Of a stretch of DNA of 64,000 nucleotides, positions 27,403 through 36,868 are shown in pieces. The first letter of the stretch is position 1. Each line of letters opens with the position of its first letter. Origin of the DNA: Gemmata massiliana (GTDB taxonomy: Bacteria > Planctomycetota > Planctomycetia > Gemmatales > Gemmataceae). The notes under the pieces were generated by a model. It made no database searches. It was not told the DNA's origin and saw only the letters and a program-made list of their open reading frames with translations. The stretch covers positions 298,363-362,362 of the forward strand of contig HG799467.1 of the NCBI GenBank assembly GCA_000531095.1, written 5' to 3'. A program made the position numbers and the translations under genes.

Positions 27403-27460
27403 ATGAACGGTTACCTCGACGTGATGGAGCAGTTTCCTCGACGCCCAGCGCGAGGTGATG
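27403..27460 (+). other. Frameshifted linker helix joining AT and DH (extra T at 27433-27435)
   Basis: Frame 1 from ATG 27403 reads NGYLDVMEQ; frame 2 then reads FLDAQREVMTAFF. Removing one T of TTT at 27433-27435 joins them. The joined helix matches the linker in the large synthase (MRFQEVMGRFLDTQKSVM, near 23176-23232), so a single-base insertion is very likely. Confidence 0.85.
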
Positions 27461-29200
27461 ACGGCGTTCTTCCGCGGGCGCGGGCAGTCGGCCCCGCTGC
27501 CGCCGGAACTGTTCGCGCTCGCGGATCTCTCGATCCCGATCGATCCGGCGCCTCTTGCTCCGGCCGCACCCCGACCGTTCGCACTCATCGAGAGCGTCAT
27601 TCAACACGAGCCGGGGCGCGAGATCACGTTCCGCCGGGTGATGGACGAGCGCGAAGACCTGTACGCGGACGATCACACGCTCGGCGGGCGCGGGGTCAGT
27701 CGGGAGAACCCGGCGCAGAACGGGCTCCCCGTACTCCCGATGACATTTAGCCTCGAAGCGATGTCCGAAGCGGCGGCGATGCTCGCGCCGGGCAAGGTCG
27801 TGATCGGGCTCCGCAACATCCGGCTGTTCCGGTGGCTGCCATTTGATGCCGAAACGACCACGCTCGAGGTGCGCGCTACGGTGTCGTCCGTGGACGAGGC
27901 GACCGGGACCGTCGAGGTCAAAGCGAACGTCCGCGACCTCGGCAACTCGTTCCTCCGCGACGGCGCGAACAAAGCGTCGTCCGAAGCGGTGATCGTACTC
28001 GCGGACCGGTACCCGGACCCCGCGCCCCCGCTGCCGTTCGATCTCACCGACGAAGTACCGTGCAAGTCCTCGATCGAGGACTTGCGCCGGAACATGTTCC
28101 ACGGCCCCGTCTTCCAGATGATTCGCACGCTCGATCGCACCGGGCGCGAGGGGATCGAGGGCACGCTCGAAGTACAGTCGCGCGACACGTGGTTCCGCTC
28201 GAACAAAGACCCGCACTACGCGATCGACCCGGTGCTGATGGACGCCGCGATGCACATCCTCGGCGCGTGGCACCTCGAACAGCCGGACTGGACCGGGCGC
28301 ATCCTTCTGCCATTTGAGGTGCAGAAGGTCGAATACTTCGGCCCCACGCCGGAAATCGGTTCGCATCTGGTCGTGCGCGGGCACAACGAGCAGGAGTCGG
28401 CGCGGCACTTTCGCCACGGTCTGGAAGTGTTCGACACACAGGGACACTTGTGGCTGCGGCTCACGGGCGCGGGATACTGGCGCTTCTATCTCCCGTTCGG
28501 GCACGTGAACTTCTTCGGCCCGAAGGACGAATATTACCTCAGTCGTTACTGGCCCGAAGCTGTGGGGACCAAGCCGAATTCCGAATCCGCGGCCCCGTTC
28601 GCGCGGTGCCACTTCATCGATCCGCCCGCGGACCTGAAGCAGCCGGTGCTGCGCGCGGCGGGCGCGTATGTGACGATGACTCCGACCGAACTCGATACTT
28701 TCGGGAAGTGGACCGGGACCGACGCGGGCCTGAACGACTGGTTCTTCGGCCGGCTGCTCGCGAAAGACGCCGCCCGCGCCGCGTGGGTGCAGAAGTACGG
28801 CGAGACGATTTTCCCCGCCGACATGGAAACGGAAGAAGCCGACGGCCGCATTGTGTGCCGCCCGCGCGGGGCTGCTAAGAGTGAATCGTTCCCGCCCGTG
28901 AGTGTGGCCATCTCAGAAGGTACCGTGGCTGCCTTCTCCGCGTTCGCAAAACAGGTCGGTGTCGCGCTTCAAACGATCCCGAAGAAAGCTTCGGCCGAAG
29001 TCGAACGGGACGCGCGGGCGCGAGTGGCGTGCGACGCGGTCGCGGACGCGCTGCGTATTCCTGCTGAAGGCTGTGTGCTCCATTCTCTCGACGCGAACAC
29101 CGGGGCCGCGCTGGTGCGCGCAAGCGGTCAACGGTTCCGCGTTCAGACGGCGCGACAGAAGGAATCGGTCGTCGCTACCACTCTGTGCGAGGTAGCGTGA
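27455..29200 (+). CDS. PUFA-synthase dehydratase with C-terminal PPTase-like domain (3' half of split gene)
   Basis: 581 residues in the open frame, which can start at GTG 27455; the native protein probably continues upstream through a frameshift. Residues about 50-350 are a double-hotdog dehydratase: the catalytic His in LYADDHTLGG with LPVLPMTF after it, and the partner Asp in DPVLMDAAMH. Residues about 390-560 resemble a Sfp-type phosphopantetheinyl transferase, with WFFGRLLAKDAAR (a KDA motif) and PVSVAISEG; the Mg-binding acids are not certain. Such a domain would load the ACPs of this cluster. Its stop overlaps the ACP start by one base (TGATG), so they are translationally coupled. Confidence 0.82.
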   Translation: MMTAFFRGRGQSAPLPPELFALADLSIPIDPAPLAPAAPRPFALIESVIQHEPGREITFRRVMDEREDLYADDHTLGGRGVSRENPAQNGLPVLPMTFSLEAMSEAAAMLAPGKVVIGLRNIRLFRWLPFDAETTTLEVRATVSSVDEATGTVEVKANVRDLGNSFLRDGANKASSEAVIVLADRYPDPAPPLPFDLTDEVPCKSSIEDLRRNMFHGPVFQMIRTLDRTGREGIEGTLEVQSRDTWFRSNKDPHYAIDPVLMDAAMHILGAWHLEQPDWTGRILLPFEVQKVEYFGPTPEIGSHLVVRGHNEQESARHFRHGLEVFDTQGHLWLRLTGAGYWRFYLPFGHVNFFGPKDEYYLSRYWPEAVGTKPNSESAAPFARCHFIDPPADLKQPVLRAAGAYVTMTPTELDTFGKWTGTDAGLNDWFFGRLLAKDAARAAWVQKYGETIFPADMETEEADGRIVCRPRGAAKSESFPPVSVAISEGTVAAFSAFAKQVGVALQTIPKKASAEVERDARARVACDAVADALRIPAEGCVLHSLDANTGAALVRASGQRFRVQTARQKESVVATTLCEVA

Positions 29201-29475
29201 TGCGAACCACCGATGAACTGCTCGAAGCACTCGGGAACGTCGTTCGGCAGACGTTCCCCGATCGTGATTTCCCCGATTCCGTTGATCTCGATACGCGGGC
29301 GTTCGGCGACCTCGGGCTCGCGTCCATCGACCTCGTCGTGCTGGCCGAGCGGCTGGATGCACATTTCGGGCGCCGGTTGCCGTTCGGTGTCTTCCTGAAA
29401 GGTTTGCGGGATCGTGGCGCGGAAGACCTGTCACTCGGCGATTTGGTCGCTTTTTTGCAACAACACGCGGGGTAA
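29200..29475 (+). CDS. Free-standing acyl carrier protein
   Basis: 91 residues; ATG 29200 overlaps the preceding stop. An in-frame GTG at 29185 is possible but would overlap more. The phosphopantetheine site is DLGLASIDLV with the Ser near residue 41. This motif differs from the DSIKR type in the large synthase, so this carrier may serve a separate loading or release step. It is the last gene of the lipid-synthase operon; a 239-base gap with repeated GTTAGC motifs follows. Confidence 0.88.
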   Translation: MRTTDELLEALGNVVRQTFPDRDFPDSVDLDTRAFGDLGLASIDLVVLAERLDAHFGRRLPFGVFLKGLRDRGAEDLSLGDLVAFLQQHAG

Positions 29476-29629
29476 GTTAGCCGAAAACGGCGAAAAATGG
29501 AGCAATGTTAGCCGTTGATGTGCGCTGCCGAACGTTGCAATGGCTCCAAGATGTTGAGGCGCCAGTTGTTAGCGCGTGTCTGATTCGGTAACTGCCCGCC
29601 ACAGGCCCAAAACGTTAGCAATTGTTAGC
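29476..29629. promoter_or_regulatory. Cluster of five GTTAGC motifs upstream of hydrolase-ABC operon
   Basis: GTTAGC occurs at 29476, 29507, 29568, 29614 and 29624. The last two form a 16-mer identical to 8156-8171. The region covers most of the 239-base gap between the ACP gene and the alpha/beta hydrolase. A single further copy at 15159 lies upstream of the Ig-repeat gene. Could be a regulator binding array or a repeat remnant. Confidence 0.4.
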
Positions 29630-29714
29630 ACGGCAGGGGAAGAGAACGCACCGCCGTGCCGGGGCAATCCGACAACACTCGGTCCACAAGACAGCAGCTC
29701 CAAGACGAGAAATC

Positions 29715-30551
29715 ATGCCCGAAGTTGAGGTCAACGGCACACGGCTCTTTTACCAGCAGTCCGGCGAAGGTCCGGACGTCGTACTGGTCCACGCGGTCAC
29801 GAGTAACCAGGCCGTGTGGGTGTTCAGCGGGTTGGTGGAAGCGCTCGCGGCCGACTTCCGCGTAACCGCATACGACATGCGCGGCCACGGCGCTAGCGCA
29901 CGCCCGGCAACCGGATACACGTCGGCGGTGATGGCCGAAGACTTCCGTCAGTTTCATGCGGCTCTCGGACTGAAACCGGCGTTCCTTGTGGGGCACAGTT
30001 TCGGTGGCGTCGTGAGTATGCACGCCGCGGTCGTTGCGCCGGAGTGCGTGGCGGGTGTGCTGCTCTCGGACTCGTTCTTTCCCGGTTTGAAGCACATTGA
30101 ACCGAATTTCGGCAAGATGGGAATTTGGGGCGATGTGCGAGAGACATTTGCTCGTGTCGGAGTCGAACTTGGCGACACGGTGGACTTCACCCGCCTCTTC
30201 CGTGAGACGGCCGCACTGTCTCCCGAAAAGATGAAGGAACTCGAAGACATTTATGGCGCGTTCGGCCGCGGGTGGTTGCGGCAGCTCCCGCGCCTCGCCG
30301 AAACGACGTGTGGCGATGAAGTTCTGGCCGAGGCCGGGCTCACGGAGCGGGTGCTCGCGGGGATCACGAAGCCGGTGGTCGCGCTGTACGACGAATTCTC
30401 CCCCTTCCTTGCCACATGCCGGTGGCTAGAACAACATCTTGCTAAGTGTGTGGCCGAGATCATCCCGGCCGCGAAGCACTTGGCAATGCTCGACAACACG
30501 GCGGGCTTCACGGACGCCGTAAAACGGCACCTGACGCGGCTCTCGCAGTAA
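29715..30551 (+). CDS. Alpha/beta-hydrolase fold protein
   Basis: 278 residues from ATG 29715 (MPEVEVNG). It has the oxyanion region LVHAVTSNQ, an AYDMRGHGAS turn, the nucleophile elbow GHSFGG and a C-terminal catalytic His in PAAKHLAML. No signal peptide, so a cytoplasmic esterase, haloperoxidase-like hydrolase or thioesterase is expected. Its position between the lipid synthase and an ABC pair makes a product-release or lipid-hydrolysis role possible, but this is inference. It is only two bases from the permease start, so it belongs to the ABC operon. Confidence 0.85.
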   Translation: MPEVEVNGTRLFYQQSGEGPDVVLVHAVTSNQAVWVFSGLVEALAADFRVTAYDMRGHGASARPATGYTSAVMAEDFRQFHAALGLKPAFLVGHSFGGVVSMHAAVVAPECVAGVLLSDSFFPGLKHIEPNFGKMGIWGDVRETFARVGVELGDTVDFTRLFRETAALSPEKMKELEDIYGAFGRGWLRQLPRLAETTCGDEVLAEAGLTERVLAGITKPVVALYDEFSPFLATCRWLEQHLAKCVAEIIPAAKHLAMLDNTAGFTDAVKRHLTRLSQ

Positions 30552-30553
30552 CT

Positions 30554-31717
30554 ATGCACTTTGTCACGTTCATCCTGAAGAACCTCACGCGGCGCCCGAT
30601 CCGCACGGCCCTAACCGTTTTGGGGCTAGCGGTTACGGTCGGGAGCATGATCGCGTTCCTGGCGGTCAGCCACAACGTGAAGGAGTCCGCGGAGCGGGCC
30701 GTTCGGGGCTTCGATCTCCAGGTCATGCAGGCCGGTAAATCGAGCGGGCTGAACAGCGATTTCAGCGAATACTTCGTCGAAGCGGCGCGGAAGCTCCCCG
30801 AGGTGTCGCAGGTGGCCGAGGGCGTTGCGGACATGGCGGACATGACGCGCGACGGCGGGGCGGTCGACGCGGTCCTGATCTTCGGGTGGCGGGCGGACAA
30901 CTTCGCGTTCGACGAGTTGAAGTTCACCTCCGGGCGCAAGTTCGAGGCCGGCGAGCACCACAAGGTCATGCTCGGGAACATGTTGGCCGACAACCTCGGT
31001 AAGAAGGTCGGCGACAAACTGGTTCTCGGGGGCGACACCAAGAACCCCTACGAGGTGATCGGGGTCTACGAGAGCCCGCACATCTTCGAGCGGGGCGGGG
31101 CGATCGTCCCTTACAAGGATGCTCAAGTCATTACCGGTAAACGGGACCGCGTGACCGGCTTCTCGGTCCGCGTGCGGAAGGCGGGTGCCCAGGCCACGCC
31201 CGCCGAGGTGGAAGCGGCGCGGAAGAAGATCGAGGCGCTGGAAGACCCCAATGACACGACTGCTCGGCTCACGGCCCAGACGCCCGAAGACTTCGTGAAG
31301 TCGCTCCAGCAACTCAAACTCATGCGGGCCGTGTCGTGGTTGATCTCCGCGATCGCGCTGGCGATCGGCGTCATCAGCATGTTGAACACGATGGCGATGT
31401 CGGTGCTGGAGCGCACGCAGGAGATCGGTATTCTGCGAGCGGTCGGCTGGCCCCCGCGCCGGGTGATCGGCATGGTTCTGGGCGAGGCCGTGCTGATTGC
31501 TACCGCTGCTGCCGCTGGGGGGACGCTGATCGCACTTTTGGGAATGCAGGTTCTCACTCTCTCGCCGAAGGTGAACGGGTTCATCGAGCCGAACGTGGCC
31601 CCAATGGTGGTCGTTCAGGGCGCTCTCATCACCGTGTTCATCGGCGTGATCGGTGGCGCGTACCCCGCGTTCCGGGCGTCCCGCATGCTGCCAACGGAGG
31701 CGCTCCGCCATGACTGA
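30554..31717 (+). CDS. ABC transporter permease, MacB/FtsX type
   Basis: 387 residues from ATG 30554. One N-terminal transmembrane helix (ALTVLGLAVTVGSMIAFLAV), a periplasmic MacB-like core domain of about 230 residues, then three C-terminal helices with the FtsX signature (SVLERTQEIGILRAVGWPPRRV). Members of this family work in lipoprotein release, antibiotic efflux or cell-division signalling rather than classical import. The ATPase gene overlaps its last eight bases. No periplasmic adaptor is encoded next to it. Confidence 0.88.
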   Translation: MHFVTFILKNLTRRPIRTALTVLGLAVTVGSMIAFLAVSHNVKESAERAVRGFDLQVMQAGKSSGLNSDFSEYFVEAARKLPEVSQVAEGVADMADMTRDGGAVDAVLIFGWRADNFAFDELKFTSGRKFEAGEHHKVMLGNMLADNLGKKVGDKLVLGGDTKNPYEVIGVYESPHIFERGGAIVPYKDAQVITGKRDRVTGFSVRVRKAGAQATPAEVEAARKKIEALEDPNDTTARLTAQTPEDFVKSLQQLKLMRAVSWLISAIALAIGVISMLNTMAMSVLERTQEIGILRAVGWPPRRVIGMVLGEAVLIATAAAAGGTLIALLGMQVLTLSPKVNGFIEPNVAPMVVVQGALITVFIGVIGGAYPAFRASRMLPTEALRHD

Positions 31718-32432
31718 CGGCCCCGCCGCTCACCTGCTCTATGCCGACCAGGTGGTGAAGACCTACCCGGACGGGGACGTCCACGCGCTCAACGGGGTCA
31801 CGCTCGGGGTGAAGGCCGGGCAGCACGTCGCCATCACCGGGCCGTCCGGGTGCGGTAAGTCCACGCTCCTGAACCTGCTCGGTGTGCTCGACAAGCCCGA
31901 CGCCGGTGAGGTGTACTTCCGCGGCGAACCGCTCTCGCGCCACCCGGACCTGAACAACTTCCGTGCCCGTCAGATCGGGTTCGTGTTCCAGTCGTTCTTC
32001 CTGATCCCGACGTTGAGTGCACGCGAGAACGTGCAGGTGCCGATGTTCGAGGGGCCTCCCCGGAGCACCCGCGAGCGCGTGCGGAAGGCGGACGAGTTGC
32101 TCGAACTCGTGGGCATGGCGAAACGCGCCAACCACTTGCCGCTGAAGCTCTCGATCGGCGAGCGCCAGCGCGTGGCTCTGGCCCGCGCGCTCGCGAACGA
32201 TCCGGCGATGCTCCTGGCGGACGAACCGACCGGGAACCTCGACTCGGACAACGCGGTCAAGGTGCTCGACCTTTTCGCGTCGCTCCAGAAGTCGCGCAAC
32301 CTCGCGCTCGTGGTGGTCACGCACAGTGACGAGGTCGCCGAGCGTGCCGACCGCGTGATCCGCATGCGGGACGGGCGCGTGGTCAACGATTCCGGAACCG
32401 CCCGAGTGTCCACTTCCGGATGCGCGAGTTAA
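31710..32432 (+). CDS. ABC transporter ATP-binding protein, LolD/MacB type
   Basis: 240 residues from ATG 31710. Walker A GPSGCGKST, Q-loop FVFQSFFLIP, Walker B LLADEPTGNLDS and switch His VVVTHSDE are present. The signature motif reads LSIGERQRV, where most members have LSGGE, a Gly to Ile change to note. Overlaps the permease gene by eight bases, so the two form one complex at the inner membrane. Substrate unknown; the operon partner is an alpha/beta hydrolase. Confidence 0.9.
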   Translation: MTDGPAAHLLYADQVVKTYPDGDVHALNGVTLGVKAGQHVAITGPSGCGKSTLLNLLGVLDKPDAGEVYFRGEPLSRHPDLNNFRARQIGFVFQSFFLIPTLSARENVQVPMFEGPPRSTRERVRKADELLELVGMAKRANHLPLKLSIGERQRVALARALANDPAMLLADEPTGNLDSDNAVKVLDLFASLQKSRNLALVVVTHSDEVAERADRVIRMRDGRVVNDSGTARVSTSGCAS

Positions 32433-32628
32433 GGCGGGTATTCTTTTCGCGCCGGGCTGTCACTATCTTTGGGTCAGATAGCACTTTCAGAGACACTTTT
32501 TGCCAGTGCCTTAAGTGAAACGGGAGCGTGCTCGGTTACCCGGCGCTTTTTCTCGCGCACCCGCTCCGGCGCGCTACGATTGGGTTGACTGACGCCGGTT
32601 TGATTTGCCTCGCGCCCAGAGGATCGCG

Positions 32629-34212
32629 ATGTTCACGTTCGTGAAAGCACTCGAGACACTTGCCCCGCCCCCACGAGCTTCACGATTGCTGCGGTTGACC
32701 GCGATGAAGTTCCCGCTGCTGCCCCAAGCGGCCGAGACGATGGCGCTCGGGATGGTCATCAGCGACGCCACCCGTCCCGATTACCCCATCGTGTACTGCA
32801 ACCCCGGGTTCGAGCGTCTCACGGGCTACACGTCCGACGAAGTCGTGGGCCGCAACTGCCGGTTCCTCCAGGGGCCGGGTACCGACACCCAGGAACTCGA
32901 ACGGCTCCGTCGTTCACTGCGAGAACACGCCGGGTGTTCGGTCGTGCTGCGGAACTACCGTAAAGACCGGACCCCGTTCTGGAACGCGCTCTCCGTGACA
33001 CCGCTCGAAGACGAGACCGGAACGGTCACGCACTTCGTCGGCGTGCAGACCGACATCACCCACGTGAAGGAACTCGAAGCGCAGTTCCTCCAGGCTCAGA
33101 AGATGGGAGTGGTCGGTCGGCTCACGGGCGGTGTGGCCCACGACTTCAACAACCTGCTCACCGTCATCAACGGGTTCGCCGAGGCCGTACTCGATCTGCT
33201 GCCGCCGGACAACCCGACCCGGGACATGGTCGCCGAGATCGCCGCGGCGGGTTCGCGTGCGGCCGGGCTGACGCGCCAGTTGCTCACGCTCAGCCGGAAG
33301 GGTGGCGCCCGCCGCGCGCACGCGGACCTGAACGCCGTGGTGAACTCGTGCAGCGGGATTCTGCGCCGGCTCCTCGGTTCGGGCGTCGAACTCCGCGCCG
33401 AACTCGCGCCGGATCTGCACCCCACCACCGCCGACCCCGGGCACGTCGAACAAGTGCTCATCAACCTTGTGGTGAACGCGCGCGACGCGATGCCCAACGG
33501 CGGCGCACTGACCGTTTCGACGGCCGACGCGCACGTGAAGAGTGACGATCCCCAGCACCCCAGGATTCCGGCTGGCATGTACGCGGTACTCCGGGTCGCG
33601 GACACCGGGCACGGGATGGACCCGGCGACTTTGAAACGCATCTTCGAGCCGTACTTCACGACGAAGCCCGCGGGGCGCGGGACCGGGTTGGGGCTATCGA
33701 CGGTTTGGGACATCGTGCAAAAGAGCCAGGGGCACGTGTGCGTGGACTCGGAACTCGGGCGCGGGACCGAATTCCGGGTGTACCTGCCGCGCGTGGACGC
33801 GCTGCCGTTCGAGCCGCTCCCGGACTCCTCGGGCGAGCATCGCTTGCGCGGGTCGGAAACGGTTCTGATCGTAGACAGTGACACGTCCGTTCGGGCACTA
33901 ATGACCCATGCGCTCCGCTCGCGGGGCTACACCGTACTTGCAGCGAGCGACCCGCAGGAAGCCACCGCGCTCGTGTCCGACCACCCCGGCACGATCGATC
34001 TGGTGGTTTGCGACCTGGTGCTCTCGGGCGAGTCGGGGAACGCGCTGGCCCGTCGGCTCCGGGTGGCCCGGCCGGATCTGGCGCTCCTGCTCACGTCGGG
34101 GTGCGTCGGCGAGGGGTGCGAAATACCGGACGCTGCGGCGCCGTTCCTGCCGAAACCGTTTACACCGGCCGGACTCGCGACCGAAGTGCGCAAGGTGCTC
34201 GACCGGGGCTGA
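32629..34212 (+). CDS. LOV-domain blue-light sensor hybrid histidine kinase
   Basis: 527 residues from ATG 32629, preceded by AGAGGA. Residues about 30-145 are a LOV photosensor: GRNCRFLQ with the adduct Cys77, plus NYRKDRTPFWN and HFVGVQTDIT, which match the FMN-binding consensus. The kinase has the H-box VAHDFNNL (His171), the N-box NLVVNARDAMPNGG, and GTGLGLSTVWDIV. A C-terminal receiver domain (about 395-525) has phosphoacceptor Asp462 (VVCDLVLSGESG) and the conserved Lys in FLPKPF. No transmembrane helix, so a soluble hybrid kinase. Target regulator not seen nearby. Confidence 0.93.
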   Translation: MFTFVKALETLAPPPRASRLLRLTAMKFPLLPQAAETMALGMVISDATRPDYPIVYCNPGFERLTGYTSDEVVGRNCRFLQGPGTDTQELERLRRSLREHAGCSVVLRNYRKDRTPFWNALSVTPLEDETGTVTHFVGVQTDITHVKELEAQFLQAQKMGVVGRLTGGVAHDFNNLLTVINGFAEAVLDLLPPDNPTRDMVAEIAAAGSRAAGLTRQLLTLSRKGGARRAHADLNAVVNSCSGILRRLLGSGVELRAELAPDLHPTTADPGHVEQVLINLVVNARDAMPNGGALTVSTADAHVKSDDPQHPRIPAGMYAVLRVADTGHGMDPATLKRIFEPYFTTKPAGRGTGLGLSTVWDIVQKSQGHVCVDSELGRGTEFRVYLPRVDALPFEPLPDSSGEHRLRGSETVLIVDSDTSVRALMTHALRSRGYTVLAASDPQEATALVSDHPGTIDLVVCDLVLSGESGNALARRLRVARPDLALLLTSGCVGEGCEIPDAAAPFLPKPFTPAGLATEVRKVLDRG

Positions 34213-34301
34213 AGCCGGAGGGTTCGGCTTGCCGAATTCCGGTAACGCGGGTCTAATCCGCTCGCGTTTCCCCACCGGGCGCGCGGACACGGAGGTCGAG
34301 C

Positions 34302-35078
34302 ATGCGCACCGCTATCGTTATCCCCGCGAGGTTCGCGTCGTCGCGGTTGCCCGGTAAGCCGCTCCTGCGCGAAACCGGGAAGTACCTGATCCAACACGTC
34401 TTCGAGCAGGCGCAGAAGGCGAAGTGCGCGTCCGACGTGATCGTGGCCACCGACGACGACCGTATCTTCGCGGCCGTGCGTGAGTTCGGTGGTACCCCCG
34501 TGATGACGCGCGAGGACCACGTGTCCGGGACCGATCGCGTGGCCGAAGTTGCTGCGCGTCTTACTGCGGACGTGGTCATCAACTTGCAGGGCGACGAACC
34601 GCAACTGGACCCGGACGCGATCGATCTGCTCGCGGAACTGATGCGCGCACCCGGTTCGGACATGGCCACGCTCGCGGTGCCGATCACGGACGCGGAGACG
34701 TACCGCAACCCGAACGTGGTCAAGGTGGTGTGCGACGACCGTGGGCGCGCGCTGTACTTCTCGCGGTCACCGATCCCGATGGTGCGCGACGGCGAACCGG
34801 ACTTCACCGCTCGGCCCGCGCGGTTCCTTCAGCACCTGGGCGTGTACGCCTACCGGCGCGATTTCCTTCTCCGGATCGCGGGCGAACCGCCGCATCCGTT
34901 AGAGCAATCGGAAAAACTCGAACAGCTCCGCGTGCTCGGCACGGGTGGCACAATCATGCTCGGGCAGGTGCACCGCGCGCACCGCGGTGTGGACACGCCG
35001 GCCGATTACGCCGATTTCGTGCGGTGGTACCGGCAGAACGGGGACAACGGGGCGGGGGGAACGCGCCGCGCGGCTTAA
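34302..35078 (+). CDS. kdsB: 3-deoxy-manno-octulosonate cytidylyltransferase (CMP-KDO synthetase)
   Basis: 258 residues, the normal length. Motifs include VIPARFASSRLPGKPL, NLQGDEPQL, ALYFSRSPIP and LGVYAYRRDFL. The enzyme activates KDO with CTP for lipopolysaccharide inner-core synthesis, so the organism should make an LPS-type outer membrane. ATG 34302 has GGAGGTCGAG just upstream. The CTP synthase gene follows after 100 bases, a sensible pairing because KdsB consumes CTP. Confidence 0.95.
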   Translation: MRTAIVIPARFASSRLPGKPLLRETGKYLIQHVFEQAQKAKCASDVIVATDDDRIFAAVREFGGTPVMTREDHVSGTDRVAEVAARLTADVVINLQGDEPQLDPDAIDLLAELMRAPGSDMATLAVPITDAETYRNPNVVKVVCDDRGRALYFSRSPIPMVRDGEPDFTARPARFLQHLGVYAYRRDFLLRIAGEPPHPLEQSEKLEQLRVLGTGGTIMLGQVHRAHRGVDTPADYADFVRWYRQNGDNGAGGTRRAA

Positions 35079-35178
35079 AAAACCTTTGCGCGAGCCGGCA
35101 ATCTGTGCTGATTGGTTTGGCTCGGGGCGGGCGATATAGTGAAGTGATAGCCCGCCTCACGTTAAGGATCGCCGCACG

Positions 35179-36813
35179 ATGACTAAACACATTTTCGTTA
35201 CTGGTGGCGTCGTCAGTTCGCTCGGAAAGGGCCTGACGTCCGCCTCCATCGGGTTGCTTTTGGAAAAACGTGGGCTGCGGGTGCGGTTGCAGAAACTCGA
35301 TCCGTACCTCAACGTCGACCCGGGCACGATGTCGCCGTACCAGCACGGCGAGGTGTACGTCCTCGACGACGGCACCGAGACCGACCTCGACCTCGGGCAC
35401 TACGAGCGGTTCACGCACGCGGTGCTGAACAAGGACTGCAACTACACCACGGGCAAGATCTACCTCTCGGTCATCGAGAAGGAGCGCCGGGGCGACTACC
35501 GCGGGAAGACCGTGCAGGTGATCCCGCACGTCACGGACGAGATCAAGGGCTGCATCAAGAAGATGGTCGCGCCGGACGTGGACGTGGTCATCACCGAGAT
35601 CGGCGGGACCGTCGGCGACATCGAGGGCATGCCGTACTTCGAGGCGATCCGCCAGTACGCGCTCGACGTCGGCAAACACAATTGCCTGTTCGTTCACCTC
35701 ACGCTCGTCCCGTACCTCAAGGCCGCCGGCGAACTGAAGACCAAGCCGACGCAGCGCAGCGTGCGCGACCTGCGCGAGATCGGCATCCAGCCGGACATCC
35801 TCATCTGCCGCACCGAGAAGGACATCCCGAAGGACGAGTGCGAGAAGATCGCGCTGTTCTGTAACGTCGAGCGGAACGCGGTGATCGAGGAGAAGGACAA
35901 GGAGTTCAGCATCTACGAGGTGCCGCTGAGCCTCGCGAACAACAAGCTCGACGAACTCGTTGTGGAGAAGCTGCACCTCACGCACGCGAAGCCGCTCGAC
36001 ATGAGCGAGTGGAGCACGATGCTCGAAAACATGCGGGCGCCCGAGCACGAGATCACCATCGGGTTCGTCGGCAAGTACGTGAAGCACCGCGACGCCTACA
36101 AGAGCGTGTACGAGTCGCTCGACCACGCCGGGATCGCCCACCGCACAAAGGTGCGGGTGCTGCGCATCGAGTCGGACAAGCTCGCGGACGAGGGTGCGGC
36201 TCAAGCTCTGGCGAACGTGGACGGGTTGCTTATCCCCGGCGGGTTCGACAAGCGCGGAATCGAGGGGAAGATTGAAGCGATCCGGTTCGCACGCGAAACG
36301 GGGCTGCCGTTTTTCGGGATCTGCCTCGGTCTCCAGTGCGCGACGATCGAGTTCGCGCGGCACGTGGCCGGCCTGGAGAACGCGAACAGCACCGAGTTCG
36401 ACAAGGCGTCCCCGCACCCGGTTGTGTGCCTGCTCGAAGAACAGGAGGGCGTCACGAACCTCGGCGGCACGCAGCGCCTGGGGGCGTACCCGTGCCACCT
36501 GAAGCCGAACACCAAGGCCCGTGCCGCGTTCGGGGTGGACGTGATTAGCGAACGGCACCGGCACCGCTACGAGGTGAACAACAACTTCCGGGACCGCCTC
36601 GAAGCACACGGCATGATTTTCTCGGGCACGAGCCCCGACGGATCGCTTGTCGAGGCGATTGAGTTGAAGGACCACCCGTGGTTCGTGGCGGTGCAGTCGC
36701 ACCCGGAGTTCCAGTCGAAGCCGACGAAACCGCACCCACTGTTCCGCGACTTCATCGGCGCGAGTCTCGAACGCCGGCGCACACGGAAGCCCATTGCAGT
36801 CGTGATGAGCTGA
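35179..36813 (+). CDS. pyrG: CTP synthase
   Basis: 544 residues, full length. The N-terminal amidoligase domain starts [17 protein letters not shown]. The C-terminal glutamine amidotransferase domain has the nucleophile in FFGICLGLQ and the His-Glu pair in SHPEFQ. Converts UTP to CTP using glutamine. Ribosome site AAGGA lies before ATG 35179. Followed by a strong terminator at 36827-36858. Confidence 0.97.
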   Translation: MTKHIFVTGGVVSSLGKGLTSASIGLLLEKRGLRVRLQKLDPYLNVDPGTMSPYQHGEVYVLDDGTETDLDLGHYERFTHAVLNKDCNYTTGKIYLSVIEKERRGDYRGKTVQVIPHVTDEIKGCIKKMVAPDVDVVITEIGGTVGDIEGMPYFEAIRQYALDVGKHNCLFVHLTLVPYLKAAGELKTKPTQRSVRDLREIGIQPDILICRTEKDIPKDECEKIALFCNVERNAVIEEKDKEFSIYEVPLSLANNKLDELVVEKLHLTHAKPLDMSEWSTMLENMRAPEHEITIGFVGKYVKHRDAYKSVYESLDHAGIAHRTKVRVLRIESDKLADEGAAQALANVDGLLIPGGFDKRGIEGKIEAIRFARETGLPFFGICLGLQCATIEFARHVAGLENANSTEFDKASPHPVVCLLEEQEGVTNLGGTQRLGAYPCHLKPNTKARAAFGVDVISERHRHRYEVNNNFRDRLEAHGMIFSGTSPDGSLVEAIELKDHPWFVAVQSHPEFQSKPTKPHPLFRDFIGASLERRRTRKPIAVVMS

Positions 36814-36826
36814 AGATAGGAAGCAA

Positions 36827-36858
36827 AGAGCCGCGGAAATCATCCGCGGCTCTTCTTT
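36827..36858 (+). terminator. Rho-independent terminator after pyrG
   Basis: An 11-bp perfect stem (36827-36837 / 36843-36853) with loop AATCA is followed by a short T-rich run. The convergent SGNH gene ends at 36869, so it may serve both directions. Confidence 0.9.
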
Positions 36859-36868
36859 TCTACGTCAC

